From Parvibaculum sp045863935 (GTDB lineage: Bacteria; Pseudomonadota; Alphaproteobacteria; Parvibaculales; Parvibaculaceae), in assembly GCF_045863935.1 (NCBI RefSeq), contig NZ_BTVP01000011.1, positions 1 to 64,000 on the forward strand: 64,000 nt of DNA. The letters are read 5' to 3'. Shown here piece after piece: positions 9,762 through 18,683 of this stretch (position 1 is its first letter; the number at the start of each line of letters is the position of its first letter). The notes beneath the pieces were generated by a model. That model saw only the letters and a program-made list of their open reading frames with translations, did no database searches and had not been told where the DNA came from. The position numbers were made by a program, and so were the translations under genes.

Positions 9762-10565
9762 ATGAGCATGTCGCAAACCTACGCGACGATCCTGGCCGAA
9801 GAGCGCCGCGGCGGCATTCGCCGTGCGGCGCTCGCGGCGATCGTCCTTGCCGTCTGCGTCGCGGCCCTCTGGATCACGGGCTTCTTCGACGGACGCCGCT
9901 TTGCCGAAGGCCTTCCGGCCCTTGGTCAGCTTGCCACCGAAATGGTGCCGCCCGACTTCGGTCGCTGGCAACATTGGTTGAGGCCGCTTCTCGACACGCT
10001 CGCCATGTCGGTCGCCGGCACCGTCCTCGCCGTCGTCGTTTCGCTGCCGCTTGCAATCCTTGCCGCACCGAACACATCGCCCAACGCGTTGCTCTGCCAG
10101 ATCACGCGCACGGTCCTCGCCTTCCTTCGCTCGGTCCCGGAAATCATTCTGGGCGTCATCTTCGTCGCGGCGGTCGGCTTCGGTGCCTTGCCGGGCGTTC
10201 TCGCCCTCGCGCTTCACTCGGTCGGCATGGTCGGCAAGTTCTACGCGGAGGCGATCGAGCATGTCGATCCGAAGCCGCTGGAGGCTGCACGCGCGGCCGG
10301 CGCCACGCCCATGCAGGTCATCGTCCATTCGGTGTTGCCGCAGGTCTTCCCGCAACTCGCCGACATCACGCTTTATCGCTGGGAATATCACTTCCGCGCC
10401 TCCGCCGTGCTCGGCATCGTCGGTGCGGGCGGCATCGGCTTCGAGTTGATGGCGGCGCTGCGCCTCATCGCCTACGACCAGGTCTCGGCGATCCTGCTCT
10501 CGATCCTCGCCTGCGTCGTCGTTGTCGACGCGCTCGGCGCTAGGCTTCGCAAGGCGCTCAAGTAG
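9762..10565 (+). CDS. ptxC: Phosphite/phosphonate ABC transporter, permease
   Basis: The 267-residue inner-membrane protein has about six hydrophobic segments. The EAA-type cytoplasmic loop reads EAARAAGATPMQVIVHSVLPQ, which contacts the ATPase PtxA. Its start is one base past the ptxB stop, so translation is coupled. Family is PhnE/PtxC. It forms the channel for phosphite import. Confidence 0.9.
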   Translation: MSMSQTYATILAEERRGGIRRAALAAIVLAVCVAALWITGFFDGRRFAEGLPALGQLATEMVPPDFGRWQHWLRPLLDTLAMSVAGTVLAVVVSLPLAILAAPNTSPNALLCQITRTVLAFLRSVPEIILGVIFVAAVGFGALPGVLALALHSVGMVGKFYAEAIEHVDPKPLEAARAAGATPMQVIVHSVLPQVFPQLADITLYRWEYHFRASAVLGIVGAGGIGFELMAALRLIAYDQVSAILLSILACVVVVDALGARLRKALK

Positions 10566-10579
10566 AAGAGAAGAAACGA

Positions 10580-11635
10580 ATGCAAAAGAAGAAAATTGTC
10601 GTCACCAATCGCGTCTTTCCGGAAACGCGGGCCCTTCTCGAAGCCCATGCGCAGCTTGTCGTCAACCCGGATGAAGCGCCATGGCCGCCGGAGCTGTTGC
10701 GCGAACATTGCCGCGATGCTTTCGGCCTCATGGCCTTCATGACGGACAGCATCGGTTCGGATTTTCTGGCCGCATGTCCGCAGCTCCGCGTGATCGGCGC
10801 GGCGCTCAAGGGTTACGACAATATCGATATCGAAGCCTGCACGCGCGCGGGCGTCACCGTCACCATCGTGCCCGACCTGCTGACCGTCCCCACGGCGGAA
10901 CTTGCCATCGGTCTTATGCTCGCCCTCGGGCGCAACATTGTCGCGGGCGACACCGCCATCAGAAGAGACGGCTTCGCGGGCTGGCGCCCTGCCCTTTACG
11001 GCACGGGCCTCGACGGCGCGACGGTCGGCATTCTCGGCTTCGGTCTCGTCGGACAGGCCATCGCCGAACGTCTCGTTTCTTTCCGGTGCCGTATCGTGGC
11101 GTCGGATGCGGCGGCACGACCGCAAGGCGGCAATCCGCATGTCACCTTCGCGGACATGGAGAGCGTCATTGCCGAAGCGGACTGGCTTGTTCTTGCTCTG
11201 CCTCTCACGGACGTCACGCAACACATCATCGGCCGTGCGGCCATCGCGCGCATGAAACCCGGTTCCCGCATCGTGAACCCCGCGCGCGGCTCGCTTGTGG
11301 ACGAAGCGGCGATTGCCGACGCGCTTGAAACGGGTCACCTGGCAGGCTACGCGGCCGACGTCTTCGAATGCGAAGACTGGGCGCGCGATGAACGGCCCGG
11401 CGAAATAGAACCGCGCCTCCTCGGTAATGCCGCGCGCACGGTCCTCACCCCGCATATCGGTTCTGCCGTTGTCGATGTCAGGCGCAACATCGAACTTTCG
11501 GCGGCGCGCGGCATTGTCGACGTCCTCGCCGGACGTGCTCCCGCTCATGCCGTGAATGCTCCCGCCGGTACTCTCCTGGAAATCATCGAAGATGTTGAAC
11601 CTGCTCCATACAAGAACATTTCTGGCGGTCGTTGA
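10580..11635 (+). CDS. ptxD: Phosphonate (phosphite) dehydrogenase, NAD-dependent
   Basis: The 351-residue D-2-hydroxyacid dehydrogenase-fold enzyme oxidizes phosphite to phosphate with NAD. PtxD-specific stretches are present: LKGYDN with Lys77, VPDLLTVPTAELAIGL, LYGTGLDGATVGILG, and GYAADVFECEDWARDERP. The residues matching the catalytic set of Pseudomonas stutzeri PtxD are Lys77, Arg236, Glu265 and His292. The nucleotide-binding GxGxxG is at 153–158, with an acidic Asp176 after strand 2 favouring NAD over NADP. About 15 residues are added at the C-terminus relative to the Pseudomonas protein. It lies between ptxC and ptxE, as in the known ptxABCDE operon. Confidence 0.92.
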   Translation: MQKKKIVVTNRVFPETRALLEAHAQLVVNPDEAPWPPELLREHCRDAFGLMAFMTDSIGSDFLAACPQLRVIGAALKGYDNIDIEACTRAGVTVTIVPDLLTVPTAELAIGLMLALGRNIVAGDTAIRRDGFAGWRPALYGTGLDGATVGILGFGLVGQAIAERLVSFRCRIVASDAAARPQGGNPHVTFADMESVIAEADWLVLALPLTDVTQHIIGRAAIARMKPGSRIVNPARGSLVDEAAIADALETGHLAGYAADVFECEDWARDERPGEIEPRLLGNAARTVLTPHIGSAVVDVRRNIELSAARGIVDVLAGRAPAHAVNAPAGTLLEIIEDVEPAPYKNISGGR

Positions 11636-12500
11636 CACAGGCGGCTTCCGCGCCGCCTCGCGCGTTCTCGATATCGCGCCTTCGACCATCATGGACCATG
11701 TCGGCCAGCTTGAGGCTGAACTCGGCGCCTCGCTGATCGTGCGCCGCCGCGGTTCGGCGCAGCCGACGCCGCAAGGCGCGGCCTTCCTGCCGCTGGCACG
11801 CGCGCTCGTCTCGACCGCCGAACGCGCCCATGCCGTCGTTGCCGGCGGCCCCCTGCGTCTCGCCGCATCGAGTAATATCGGCACCTACATGCTTCAGGCG
11901 CCGCTTGCCGATTTCCGGCAGCGATATGGTTCCGATGTCGATCTCTGGATCGGGAGCAACCCGGCCGCTTTCGAGAGGCTCAGTCAGGGTGCGGCCGATC
12001 TCGCGATTGTCGAATGCTGGCAACCCTCGGATGAATTCGAGGAACATCGCTGGCTCGACGAGCGTCTGGTCGTCATCGTCGATCCCGCCCATCCCTGGGC
12101 GGCGCGCGAAAGTCTGGAGGCGGAGGAATTGATCGGCGAGAGGTTGCTCGGTGGCGAGCGTGGAACGGGGACGGGTACGCTCCTCCGCCGGCGTCTCGGG
12201 CCGGTCGCCTCGCAGCTCACCACCGTCGACGGCTTCGGCAACACGGAGGCCGTAAAGCGCGCCGTGCGCGCGGGGCTCGGCATTTCCCTCGTCATGCAGG
12301 CATCGGTGACGGACGAAGTTGCGGCAGGCACGCTCGTAGCCTTGCCCCTGAAGGACAAGGAACTCGTGAAGGAAACAAAGATCGTCCTCCGTCGCGACAT
12401 GCCGAAGGGCTCCGCCGCGCGGCGCTTTCTCGGTCACGCGCTGATGCGCGGAGTAAAGCCTGAAGAAATTTTATCCGGTGGTTCTAGCGCGCAGCGCTGA
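11592..12500 (+). CDS. ptxE: LysR family regulator of phosphite genes
   Basis: The 302-residue LysR-type regulator has an N-terminal winged helix (TFLAVVDTGGFRAASRVLDI) and a periplasmic-binding-like effector domain. The ATG at 11592 gives the standard LysR N-terminus and lies inside ptxD, overlapping it by 44 bases; a start at 11556 is possible but adds non-family residues. In Pseudomonas, ptxE is the last gene of ptxABCDE. Its 3' end overlaps the convergent M23 gene by 17 bases. Effector and operator are unknown. Confidence 0.85.
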   Translation: MLNLLHTRTFLAVVDTGGFRAASRVLDIAPSTIMDHVGQLEAELGASLIVRRRGSAQPTPQGAAFLPLARALVSTAERAHAVVAGGPLRLAASSNIGTYMLQAPLADFRQRYGSDVDLWIGSNPAAFERLSQGAADLAIVECWQPSDEFEEHRWLDERLVVIVDPAHPWAARESLEAEELIGERLLGGERGTGTGTLLRRRLGPVASQLTTVDGFGNTEAVKRAVRAGLGISLVMQASVTDEVAAGTLVALPLKDKELVKETKIVLRRDMPKGSAARRFLGHALMRGVKPEEILSGGSSAQR

Positions 12501-13170
12501 GGCCGTCGTCGCGTGTCTGTGCGAGCTGACGGTCTCCGGGCCGCTTCACGGCCGCTGCGAGCACATTGACCTGCGCATTCAGATCCTCCGCGAGAGGATC
12601 GACCCTCTCCTCATTGACCGCCACTTCGTAATAAAGATGGTTGCCGGTTGCGAGGCCCGTCATCCCGACATATCCGATGACGTCGCCCTTCCTCACCCCT
12701 GCACCAGGACGAATGCCGGGCGCGAAGCCCGCGAGATGCGCGTAATAGGTTTCGACGGTTTCCGAATGTTTGATCGTGACGAGCTTGCCGTAGTTTCCGC
12801 GCCACGCGGCGATGCCGACGATGCCGTCTTCGGTCGCGTAGACCGGCGTCCCCTTCGCTGCCGCGTAGTCGACGCCCTTGTGCATCTTCCGCGTCTTGAG
12901 GACGGGGTGCACGCGCCATCCATAGCCGGATGTCATGCGTGCCTTGGTCACGTCGATGGGGTCGCCGAAATGCAGCGGCCGGTCGGGGTAGCTTGCAGGT
13001 GCCTGGGCGGGTCTCGTCAACGGCAGAACATACGCCACCGTCGCGACGTCGTTTTCGTTGCTGCGGGCATGGGCCGAAAAAGCGGGGATAACAAAAAAGA
13101 CGGAGAGGAGAAGAAGCGCGGCGCCGGAGGGAAACGATTTGCCAAAGTTGATCCGGTGTCGTCGTTTCAT
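12484..13170 (-). CDS. M23 (LytM-like) peptidase family protein with altered metal motif
   Basis: The 228-residue exported protein has an N-terminal signal (cleavage near AHAR). The LytM fold has the first zinc motif HKGVD and the TYYAHL strand. The last motif, normally H-x-H, reads GNHLYYEV, so the second His, a zinc ligand in LytM, is Tyr. Either the enzyme uses a changed site or it is a non-catalytic murein-binding relative, as in EnvC/NlpD-type activators. It lies between ptxE and tmk and ends convergent with ptxE. Confidence 0.8.
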   Translation of the reverse strand: MKRRHRINFGKSFPSGAALLLLSVFFVIPAFSAHARSNENDVATVAYVLPLTRPAQAPASYPDRPLHFGDPIDVTKARMTSGYGWRVHPVLKTRKMHKGVDYAAAKGTPVYATEDGIVGIAAWRGNYGKLVTIKHSETVETYYAHLAGFAPGIRPGAGVRKGDVIGYVGMTGLATGNHLYYEVAVNEERVDPLAEDLNAQVNVLAAAVKRPGDRQLAQTRDDGLSAAR

Positions 13171-13311
13171 CGGCGATCCTTCTTCTTCGTGTGGCCGGCG
13201 CGGTCGCCGGAATACTCTCTCGGGGATAAGTTGACTGGGAGTTCTATAGTCGAGGACCCGGCCCGGGGCAAATGTCTTTAACCAAACTCTTTGTTACGGT
13301 TCGGTGACATT

Positions 13312-13950
13312 TCAATGACAGTCGCGGTCGAGATATCCCCGAACCACGGCCCAGATGGCCTCCGCCACCTCGCCCTTGTCCCTCTCCGCATCGATGACGA
13401 CGCAGCGTTCCGGCTCATTTTTTGCAATGTTTAGAAAGGCTTGGCGCAATGTCTGGTGGAATTCGATTTCCATGCGCTCATAGCGGTCCTCGCCATTCGC
13501 GCGCCGGCCAGCCCTGGCGAGCCCCGTCTCCGGCGAGAGATCGAGGACAAGCGTCAGTGCCGGCATGTCATCGCCGACCACTAACTCTCTGAGATCATTC
13601 ACGAATTTCTGTCCGAGCCCCTGCGCGACGCCCTGATACGCCATCGTCGAGTCGGCAAAGCGGTCGCAGACCACCCACTCGCCACGTGCCAGCGCCGGAC
13701 GGATCGTCTGTGCGAGATGATCTTCACGCGCGGCAAACATCAGCAGGGCTTCGGCCTTGGGCGTCCAGCGGTCCGTGTCGCCATTGACGATCAGTCTACG
13801 GATCGCTTCCGCTCCCGGCGCCCCGCCGGGCTCACGCGTCACGACAACCTTGTGGCCTTGCTCTTCGAGCTTCGCCGCGAGAAGACGCACCTGCGTCGAC
13901 TTGCCTGCACCCTCTCCGCCTTCGAGCGTGATGAAGCGTTTGCGCGGCAC
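13312..13950 (-). CDS. tmk: Thymidylate kinase
   Basis: The 212-residue kinase phosphorylates dTMP to dTDP. The P-loop reads LEGGEGAGKST (residues 9–19) and the DR-box is CDRFADSTMAYQG. The GTG at 13950 gives the exact family N-terminus and lies 4 bases after the stop of the carboxypeptidase gene; longer readings run back through that gene. It normally precedes holB, which is now across the ptx insertion. Confidence 0.93.
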   Translation of the reverse strand: MPRKRFITLEGGEGAGKSTQVRLLAAKLEEQGHKVVVTREPGGAPGAEAIRRLIVNGDTDRWTPKAEALLMFAAREDHLAQTIRPALARGEWVVCDRFADSTMAYQGVAQGLGQKFVNDLRELVVGDDMPALTLVLDLSPETGLARAGRRANGEDRYERMEIEFHQTLRQAFLNIAKNEPERCVVIDAERDKGEVAEAIWAVVRGYLDRDCH

Positions 13951-13954
13951 CGGC

Positions 13955-15112
13955 TCAACTGCCGCCGAGAAGCATGTGCTTGAGAGAGCCCATGGCGCGC
14001 CCGAAGATGCCCTGGCGCTCGACGGCGCCACCGGCGACGAGCGGATACTCGCGAACCGGCATCTGCGGCGCCTCGACACGCAGCGTTCCGACGCGCTGGC
14101 CTGCGGCAACAGGCGCTTCGATCGGCGCGTCGTAGACAAGCGTTACCTTCATGTCCTTGCGCTGCTCAGGGGACATGATGATGTCGATGTCGGTCTTGCT
14201 GACGAGCGGCACTTCGCCATAGGTGCCTTGCCAGACGGGTGCATTGTCGATCGGCGTCCCGGCGGTGAAGAGCTTGTAATGCTTGAAGGAACGGAAGCCC
14301 CAGTCGAGCAGGCGCACGCTTTCGTCCGCGCGCGCCTTCTCGCTCGGCAAACCGTTAAGCACCAGAATGAGCCGCTGATCCTTGCGCTTCGCGGACGCGA
14401 CAAGGCCGTAGCCCGAAGCTACCGTGTGCCCCGTCTTCAATCCGTCCACTGAAGGATCGAGATAGAGCGCGGGATTGCGGTTGCCCTGCTTGATGCCGTT
14501 CCAGGTGAAGTCCGTCTCCTTGAAGATCGGATAATATTCGGAGAAATCGGAAATCAGGTGACGGGCAAGAACCGCCAGGTCGCGCGGCGTCATCAAATGA
14601 TCGGGATGCGGCCATCCGGTTGAATTTTCGAAGTTGGAATTCTGGAGTCCGATCTCCTTCCCGCGCTCCGTCATCGCTTCGGCGAAGGCCGATTCCGAAC
14701 CCGAGAGCGCTTCGGCCGTCGCTATGCAGGCGTCGTTACCGGATTGAACGATGATGCCGCGCAGGATCGCATGGACGGGCACCGTCGTATTCAAATCGGC
14801 GAACATCGTCGAGGAACCAGACGCCGCACCGCCGGCGCGCCATGCGTGCTCGCTGATCTTGAACTCGTCGTCCATCGACACACTGCCGTCGTCGAGCGCG
14901 TTGAACAGCATTTCCAGCGTCATGAGTTTGCTCATGCTCGCCGGATGCATCTGCTCGTCGGCATTCTTCCCCCACAACACCGTCCCGGTGTCGTAGTCCA
15001 TGAGAATGGCATACTCGGCCTGGGTGTCGAACGCCTGTGCATTGCGCGGCGCAACGAGGAGCACGCAGAACATGGCCGTGAAAAATGCGGAGATCAGTGT
15101 CAGGTGCTTCAT
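13955..15112 (-). CDS. D-alanyl-D-alanine carboxypeptidase (PBP5/6-type, S11)
   Basis: The 385-residue periplasmic enzyme trims the peptidoglycan pentapeptide. It has a signal peptide ending at AQAF (about residue 27). The SxxK motif is SMSK (59–62, Ser59 nucleophile), followed by SGN and KTG (GLKTGHT). The C-terminal PBP5-associated domain follows, and the last helix (GIFGRAMGSLKHMLLGG) is amphipathic, probably the membrane anchor. It is placed upstream of tmk and downstream of rlpA, the usual alphaproteobacterial order (dacC/dacF-like). Confidence 0.92.
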   Translation of the reverse strand: MKHLTLISAFFTAMFCVLLVAPRNAQAFDTQAEYAILMDYDTGTVLWGKNADEQMHPASMSKLMTLEMLFNALDDGSVSMDDEFKISEHAWRAGGAASGSSTMFADLNTTVPVHAILRGIIVQSGNDACIATAEALSGSESAFAEAMTERGKEIGLQNSNFENSTGWPHPDHLMTPRDLAVLARHLISDFSEYYPIFKETDFTWNGIKQGNRNPALYLDPSVDGLKTGHTVASGYGLVASAKRKDQRLILVLNGLPSEKARADESVRLLDWGFRSFKHYKLFTAGTPIDNAPVWQGTYGEVPLVSKTDIDIIMSPEQRKDMKVTLVYDAPIEAPVAAGQRVGTLRVEAPQMPVREYPLVAGGAVERQGIFGRAMGSLKHMLLGGS

Positions 15113-15154
15113 AAGTCTCGCTCTGGCTTTGGACGCTTCCGGTTCACCGAAGCA

Positions 15155-16159
15155 TCAATCGACGACAATTCGGGCGCCTTTGTGGCCTTGCGCAATGACG
15201 CTCTGGAGTGAGCTGTCCGCCGCAGGCACATCGCTGAGCGGTCCGACACGGACCCTGTAATACGGCGTTCCGTCGATCATGGTGGTCTGGATTTCCACCT
15301 GTCCGACGCCGGTCAGTTGCTGGCGCACCGCCTCCGCGTTCTGGAGGTTCTGGAATGATCCTGCCTGCACATAGAGATTGCCGGGGCCAGTTACCGGAAC
15401 CTGATCGACGGTTTCGGCGCTGCGAGGCGCGGGGGTGTCGGAAATGGGGCTCATCGTTGCCGTGGGAGCGGCGGGCGGCGGCGCGCTTGCAGCGCCCGAC
15501 GGTGCGGCAAGGACAGACGTGGAAACGGAGGCAACGGCTGTCACCGGTGCGGTGCCCGATACCCGGCGTTCGTCGTTCGGAGTTACAACCGGCGGCGCCA
15601 CGAACGTCTCGGCAACGGCTCTTCCATCTCCGATACCGCCCTCGAGCGGCGCGCGTCCGATATACTGAACGCGAACCTTGGCCGTGCCCTTCTGCATGAA
15701 CCCGAGCATGTCGGCTGCTTTCTTCGACATGTCGATCTCGCGGCCGGCGGCAAAGGGTCCGCGATCGTTGATACGCACGATCAGCGACTTTCCATTTTCA
15801 AGATTGGTCACGCGCGCAAGAACCGGCATCGGCAGCGTCGGATGTGCTGCGGTTAGCTGGTTCTCGTCGAAGACTTCGCCATTGGCCGTGCGCTTGCCGT
15901 GGAACTGCGGGCCGTACCAGGAGGCGATGCCAGTCGAGTCGTACTTTTCGTTTTCGCTCGGGTAATACCAGATGCCGTTGATCTGATAGGGGTTGCCGAC
16001 TTTGTAGACACCCCCGCCCTGTTTGAGCGGCGAGGAGCGCGGCGTCTCGGTGGTGCCGCAAGCCGCAAGCACGAGGGCGAGCGGAACGACAAAGGCAAGG
16101 ATAACGGCGCGCGGCATCATGGGGCCGCGGCGAACCGTTTCTTGAGGTCGAATGAACAT
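15155..16159 (-). CDS. rlpA: RlpA-type septal ring lytic transglycosylase, lipoprotein with SPOR domain
   Basis: The 334-residue outer-membrane lipoprotein has a lipobox (LVLAACG) and the double-psi barrel core GIASWYGPQFHGKRTANGEVFD … RINDRGPF. A Pro/Ala-rich linker leads to a C-terminal SPOR domain (LYVQAGSFQNLQNA … YYRVRVGPL) that binds denuded glycan at septa. The catalytic Asp of RlpA is in NDRGP. The start at 16159 has a GGGG site 8 bases upstream; the ATGs at 16120 and 16117 put the lipobox closer to the start but have no ribosome site. Confidence 0.88.
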   Translation of the reverse strand: MFIRPQETVRRGPMMPRAVILAFVVPLALVLAACGTTETPRSSPLKQGGGVYKVGNPYQINGIWYYPSENEKYDSTGIASWYGPQFHGKRTANGEVFDENQLTAAHPTLPMPVLARVTNLENGKSLIVRINDRGPFAAGREIDMSKKAADMLGFMQKGTAKVRVQYIGRAPLEGGIGDGRAVAETFVAPPVVTPNDERRVSGTAPVTAVASVSTSVLAAPSGAASAPPPAAPTATMSPISDTPAPRSAETVDQVPVTGPGNLYVQAGSFQNLQNAEAVRQQLTGVGQVEIQTTMIDGTPYYRVRVGPLSDVPAADSSLQSVIAQGHKGARIVVD

Positions 16160-16350
16160 CGGAAAACCCCGTCCGAGGACTCTGGCTGCTCCAATCGGCA
16201 GCGAATCACCCCGCGAACACAATGGAATCTCTTATAATCAGCCGCGCTTGCAGCGGCAAGAAGCGGCTCGGAAAGGACCATTTGCGGCGCTGTATGAATG
16301 ATCCCATCATGCCCGAATGAACATTCCGTTTGCCAACGAAAAGAAACGCC

Positions 16351-17685
16351 GTGAACCATTCCCGCCCTGCCGCCGGCCCCTCCCTCACCGAGACATTGGT
16401 CCCGCTCATCCGCGCGAAGCCCGTAAACGACGCGGATATCGAGGCAGCGGCCCTTTTCACGCTCGATGCTGTTGCTAACAGCCTGGCCGGGCGGAATTCG
16501 GCGCCGGGCCGCATTCTGCTTGATTGGTGGCGTGCTTCGCCCTCCAACGCCGCCCCGGATCCGGGCCGCGAAGCCTTTTTGATGGGCGCTCTTTGCCACA
16601 TTCTGGAAACTGACGACCTCCATCGGGAGTCGGTCGTACATCCCGGCTGCGTCGTCGTTCCTGCGGCATGGGCGCTCGCAAGGAAGCGTGGAGCAACTGG
16701 ACGGAGTTTTCTCACTTCCGTTCTCCACGGCTTTGAAGCAGCGGCGCGGGTTGGAATGGCGGTCGGTCCGGCCCACTACAAAATCTGGCACAACACGGCG
16801 ACCTGCGGACCTTTCGGTTCGGCGATGGCGGCCGCCGCGCTGTTGGGCCTCGAAGATGGCGAGGCCGTTCATGCGCTCGGCAATGCTGGAAGCCAGTCGT
16901 CCGGTCTCTGGCAGTTTCTCGAAACCGGCGCCATGACGAAACATCTGCACGCGGGCCACGCCGCTGAAGCGGGCATACGCGCGGCCGAACTTGCCGCCTT
17001 CGGCTTTACGGGCCCTCCGAAAATCCTTGAAGGCGACAAGGGATTCTTTCGGGCTGCCTGCCCCGACGCCGATCCGGAAGCGGTTATTCGGGATCCGTCA
17101 GCGCCCTGGCAACTGACCCGGACCTCGATAAAGCCCTGGCCCTCCTGCCGCCACACGCACCCGACGATCGACGCGGCGGAGGAGCTGCGAACCCGGCTGA
17201 TCGCCGATGGGCACGCACCGGACGACATCGCCGCTGTCGAGGTTTCGACTTACCAGGCCGCGCTCGATGTCTGCGACAGGCCGAAGGCTACAAGCGACTA
17301 CGAGGCAAAATTTTCTCTCCAGCACGCCGTCGCCGCTGGCTTGCTCCTGTCCCGCGTCGATTTTGAGGCGTTCGGTCCGGAAGCGCGGCAGCGCTGTGCG
17401 GACCTCGCTACGCGCGTGCAGGTGAACGCCGAGAACCCCTGGGCTTCGGCTTACCCGAAATCATGGGGAGGACGCGTACGCGTAAAGCTCACCGGCGGTG
17501 AGGAATACGAAGCAGCGCGAACCAACGCCAAGGGCGATCCCGAAGCGCCGCTCAGCCGGAACGATATGATCGCCAAGGCCGAGATGCTCCTCCGCCACGG
17601 CGGCGTTGCAGCGCCTGCAGCCATCGTCGATGGGATATTGGCTCTTCCGCTGGACAGCCCCCTGCCCGACCTCAGTCTGACGTAG
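16351..17685 (+). CDS. MmgE/PrpD family protein
   Basis: The 444-residue protein fits the MmgE/PrpD fold family, which includes 2-methylcitrate dehydratase and aconitate-related isomerases. Landmarks are LFTLDAVANSLAG, FLTSVLHGFEAAARVG, and WPSCRHTHPTIDAA. The GTG start at 16351 is tentative; a TTG at 16330 would add seven residues. No propionate genes lie nearby (no prpC or prpB), so the substrate cannot be inferred. It converges with the next minus-strand gene with a 4-base gap. Confidence 0.75.
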   Translation: MNHSRPAAGPSLTETLVPLIRAKPVNDADIEAAALFTLDAVANSLAGRNSAPGRILLDWWRASPSNAAPDPGREAFLMGALCHILETDDLHRESVVHPGCVVVPAAWALARKRGATGRSFLTSVLHGFEAAARVGMAVGPAHYKIWHNTATCGPFGSAMAAAALLGLEDGEAVHALGNAGSQSSGLWQFLETGAMTKHLHAGHAAEAGIRAAELAAFGFTGPPKILEGDKGFFRAACPDADPEAVIRDPSAPWQLTRTSIKPWPSCRHTHPTIDAAEELRTRLIADGHAPDDIAAVEVSTYQAALDVCDRPKATSDYEAKFSLQHAVAAGLLLSRVDFEAFGPEARQRCADLATRVQVNAENPWASAYPKSWGGRVRVKLTGGEEYEAARTNAKGDPEAPLSRNDMIAKAEMLLRHGGVAAPAAIVDGILALPLDSPLPDLSLT

Positions 17686-17689
17686 GACC

Positions 17690-18022
17690 TTAGCCTGCGT
17701 TTTCCAGCATTGGCTTGACGTAGCTCAGATAAGCCTGGCCGAAGAACCCGATAAGGAACGGCAGCCATATCCAGGCCGTTCTCCAGCGGAGCTTCGTCTT
17801 CTTCTTCTTGCCAGGTTTTTCCGGCGCAGGAGCGGCGCTGCTGGGCGCCGGTTCCGTTGCGGGTGCCGCGGCCGCGGCAGACTCGGCGGCCGGAGCGGAA
17901 GCCTGCTCCAAGGCCAGCGCGCGCGCAGCCTGACGTTCCTGGATGAACTGACGGATCATAAAAAGGCCGAGCAGCATGATGATGCTCAGCGGAATCCACG
18001 GCGACGTTAAATCAACCGGCAC
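17690..18022 (-). CDS. Small two-TM membrane protein, unknown
   Basis: The 110-residue product has an N-terminal hydrophobic helix (WIPLSIIMLLGLFMIRQFI) and an Ala/Pro-rich cytoplasmic-type linker of about 45 residues ending in KPGKKKKTK. A second hydrophobic helix follows (WIWLPFLIGFFGQAYLSYV). The GTG start at 18022 follows a strong GGGGGGAG. No known family recognized. It seems to be expressed alone. Confidence 0.65.
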   Translation of the reverse strand: MPVDLTSPWIPLSIIMLLGLFMIRQFIQERQAARALALEQASAPAAESAAAAAPATEPAPSSAAPAPEKPGKKKKTKLRWRTAWIWLPFLIGFFGQAYLSYVKPMLENAG

Positions 18023-18211
18023 AACGACACTCCCCCCAAAACTACGTCCGCGGCACTTCTGCCGTCTTTTGTCCCATTTTGGCAAGCCTAGCGGGGACTT
18101 GCAAAAGGGAATTCACGTTAACCATACGCTTTTCGCTGGAGAGGCTCTTTCTGCAGTCCAAAAAGCACAGCTCTTCAGGTGGAACGCGAGGAAGGACGGC
18201 TGGTCTAGGCC

Positions 18212-18637
18212 TCAGCGTCGCTGCCTGAGGGAGAGGACCAGAAACAGGAGCGCAACAGGCAGCGCTGCAAGGCTTGCATAATGTTCGGGCGGGTGATGTC
18301 CGGAAACCGAGCCCTTCAGAAGCCACCCATCCATGGCCATCAGGCCACGCTCGACGATCATGAGCAGAAGAAACAGCGGAACGAGCGTCCTGTAGCGCAG
18401 GCTGACGGCAAGCTGTGCAAGCGCGCAAGGAATCTGCATGGAGCCCATCCACGCGAACATCGCAATGATCGTGTCGCGCCGTTCGGTGAGGTCCATTCCC
18501 GCAATGACGCCTGCTCCACCGTCCGGCAGGAAGAAATGGATAGATCCCGCGATGAGGTTGAGGGCGCCCGCAAGAGTCAGGAACCACGCGGACAGGAGCG
18601 CGCCTCGGTAATCGTCATTCGTGCTTGCCGGTAGCAT
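18212..18637 (-). CDS. Four-TM membrane protein, unknown
   Basis: The 141-residue product has four hydrophobic segments (LLSAWFLTLAGALNLIAG, IIAMFAWMGSMQIPCAL, LVPLFLLLMIVERGL, LAALPVALLFLVLSL) and a short basic C-terminus. The ATG at 18637 follows AAGGAAGG. It lies 46 bp after the dehalogenase-type gene on the same strand and may share its transcript. Function unknown. Confidence 0.65.
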   Translation of the reverse strand: MLPASTNDDYRGALLSAWFLTLAGALNLIAGSIHFFLPDGGAGVIAGMDLTERRDTIIAMFAWMGSMQIPCALAQLAVSLRYRTLVPLFLLLMIVERGLMAMDGWLLKGSVSGHHPPEHYASLAALPVALLFLVLSLRQRR

Positions 18638-18683
18638 TCGAACCTTCCTTTGTGCTGTCGGCCTGTTGGCCACTCGCGCCTGG

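Noticed and set aside
8059..10565. Phosphonate uptake for C–P lyase (phnCDE)
   Set aside because: No C–P lyase or phosphonatase genes follow; instead ptxD and ptxE do.
10580..11635. Generic D-2-hydroxyacid dehydrogenase for ptxD
   Set aside because: The specific segments VPDLLTVPTAELAIGL and GYAADVFECEDWA and the ptxABC–ptxE context favour phosphite dehydrogenase.
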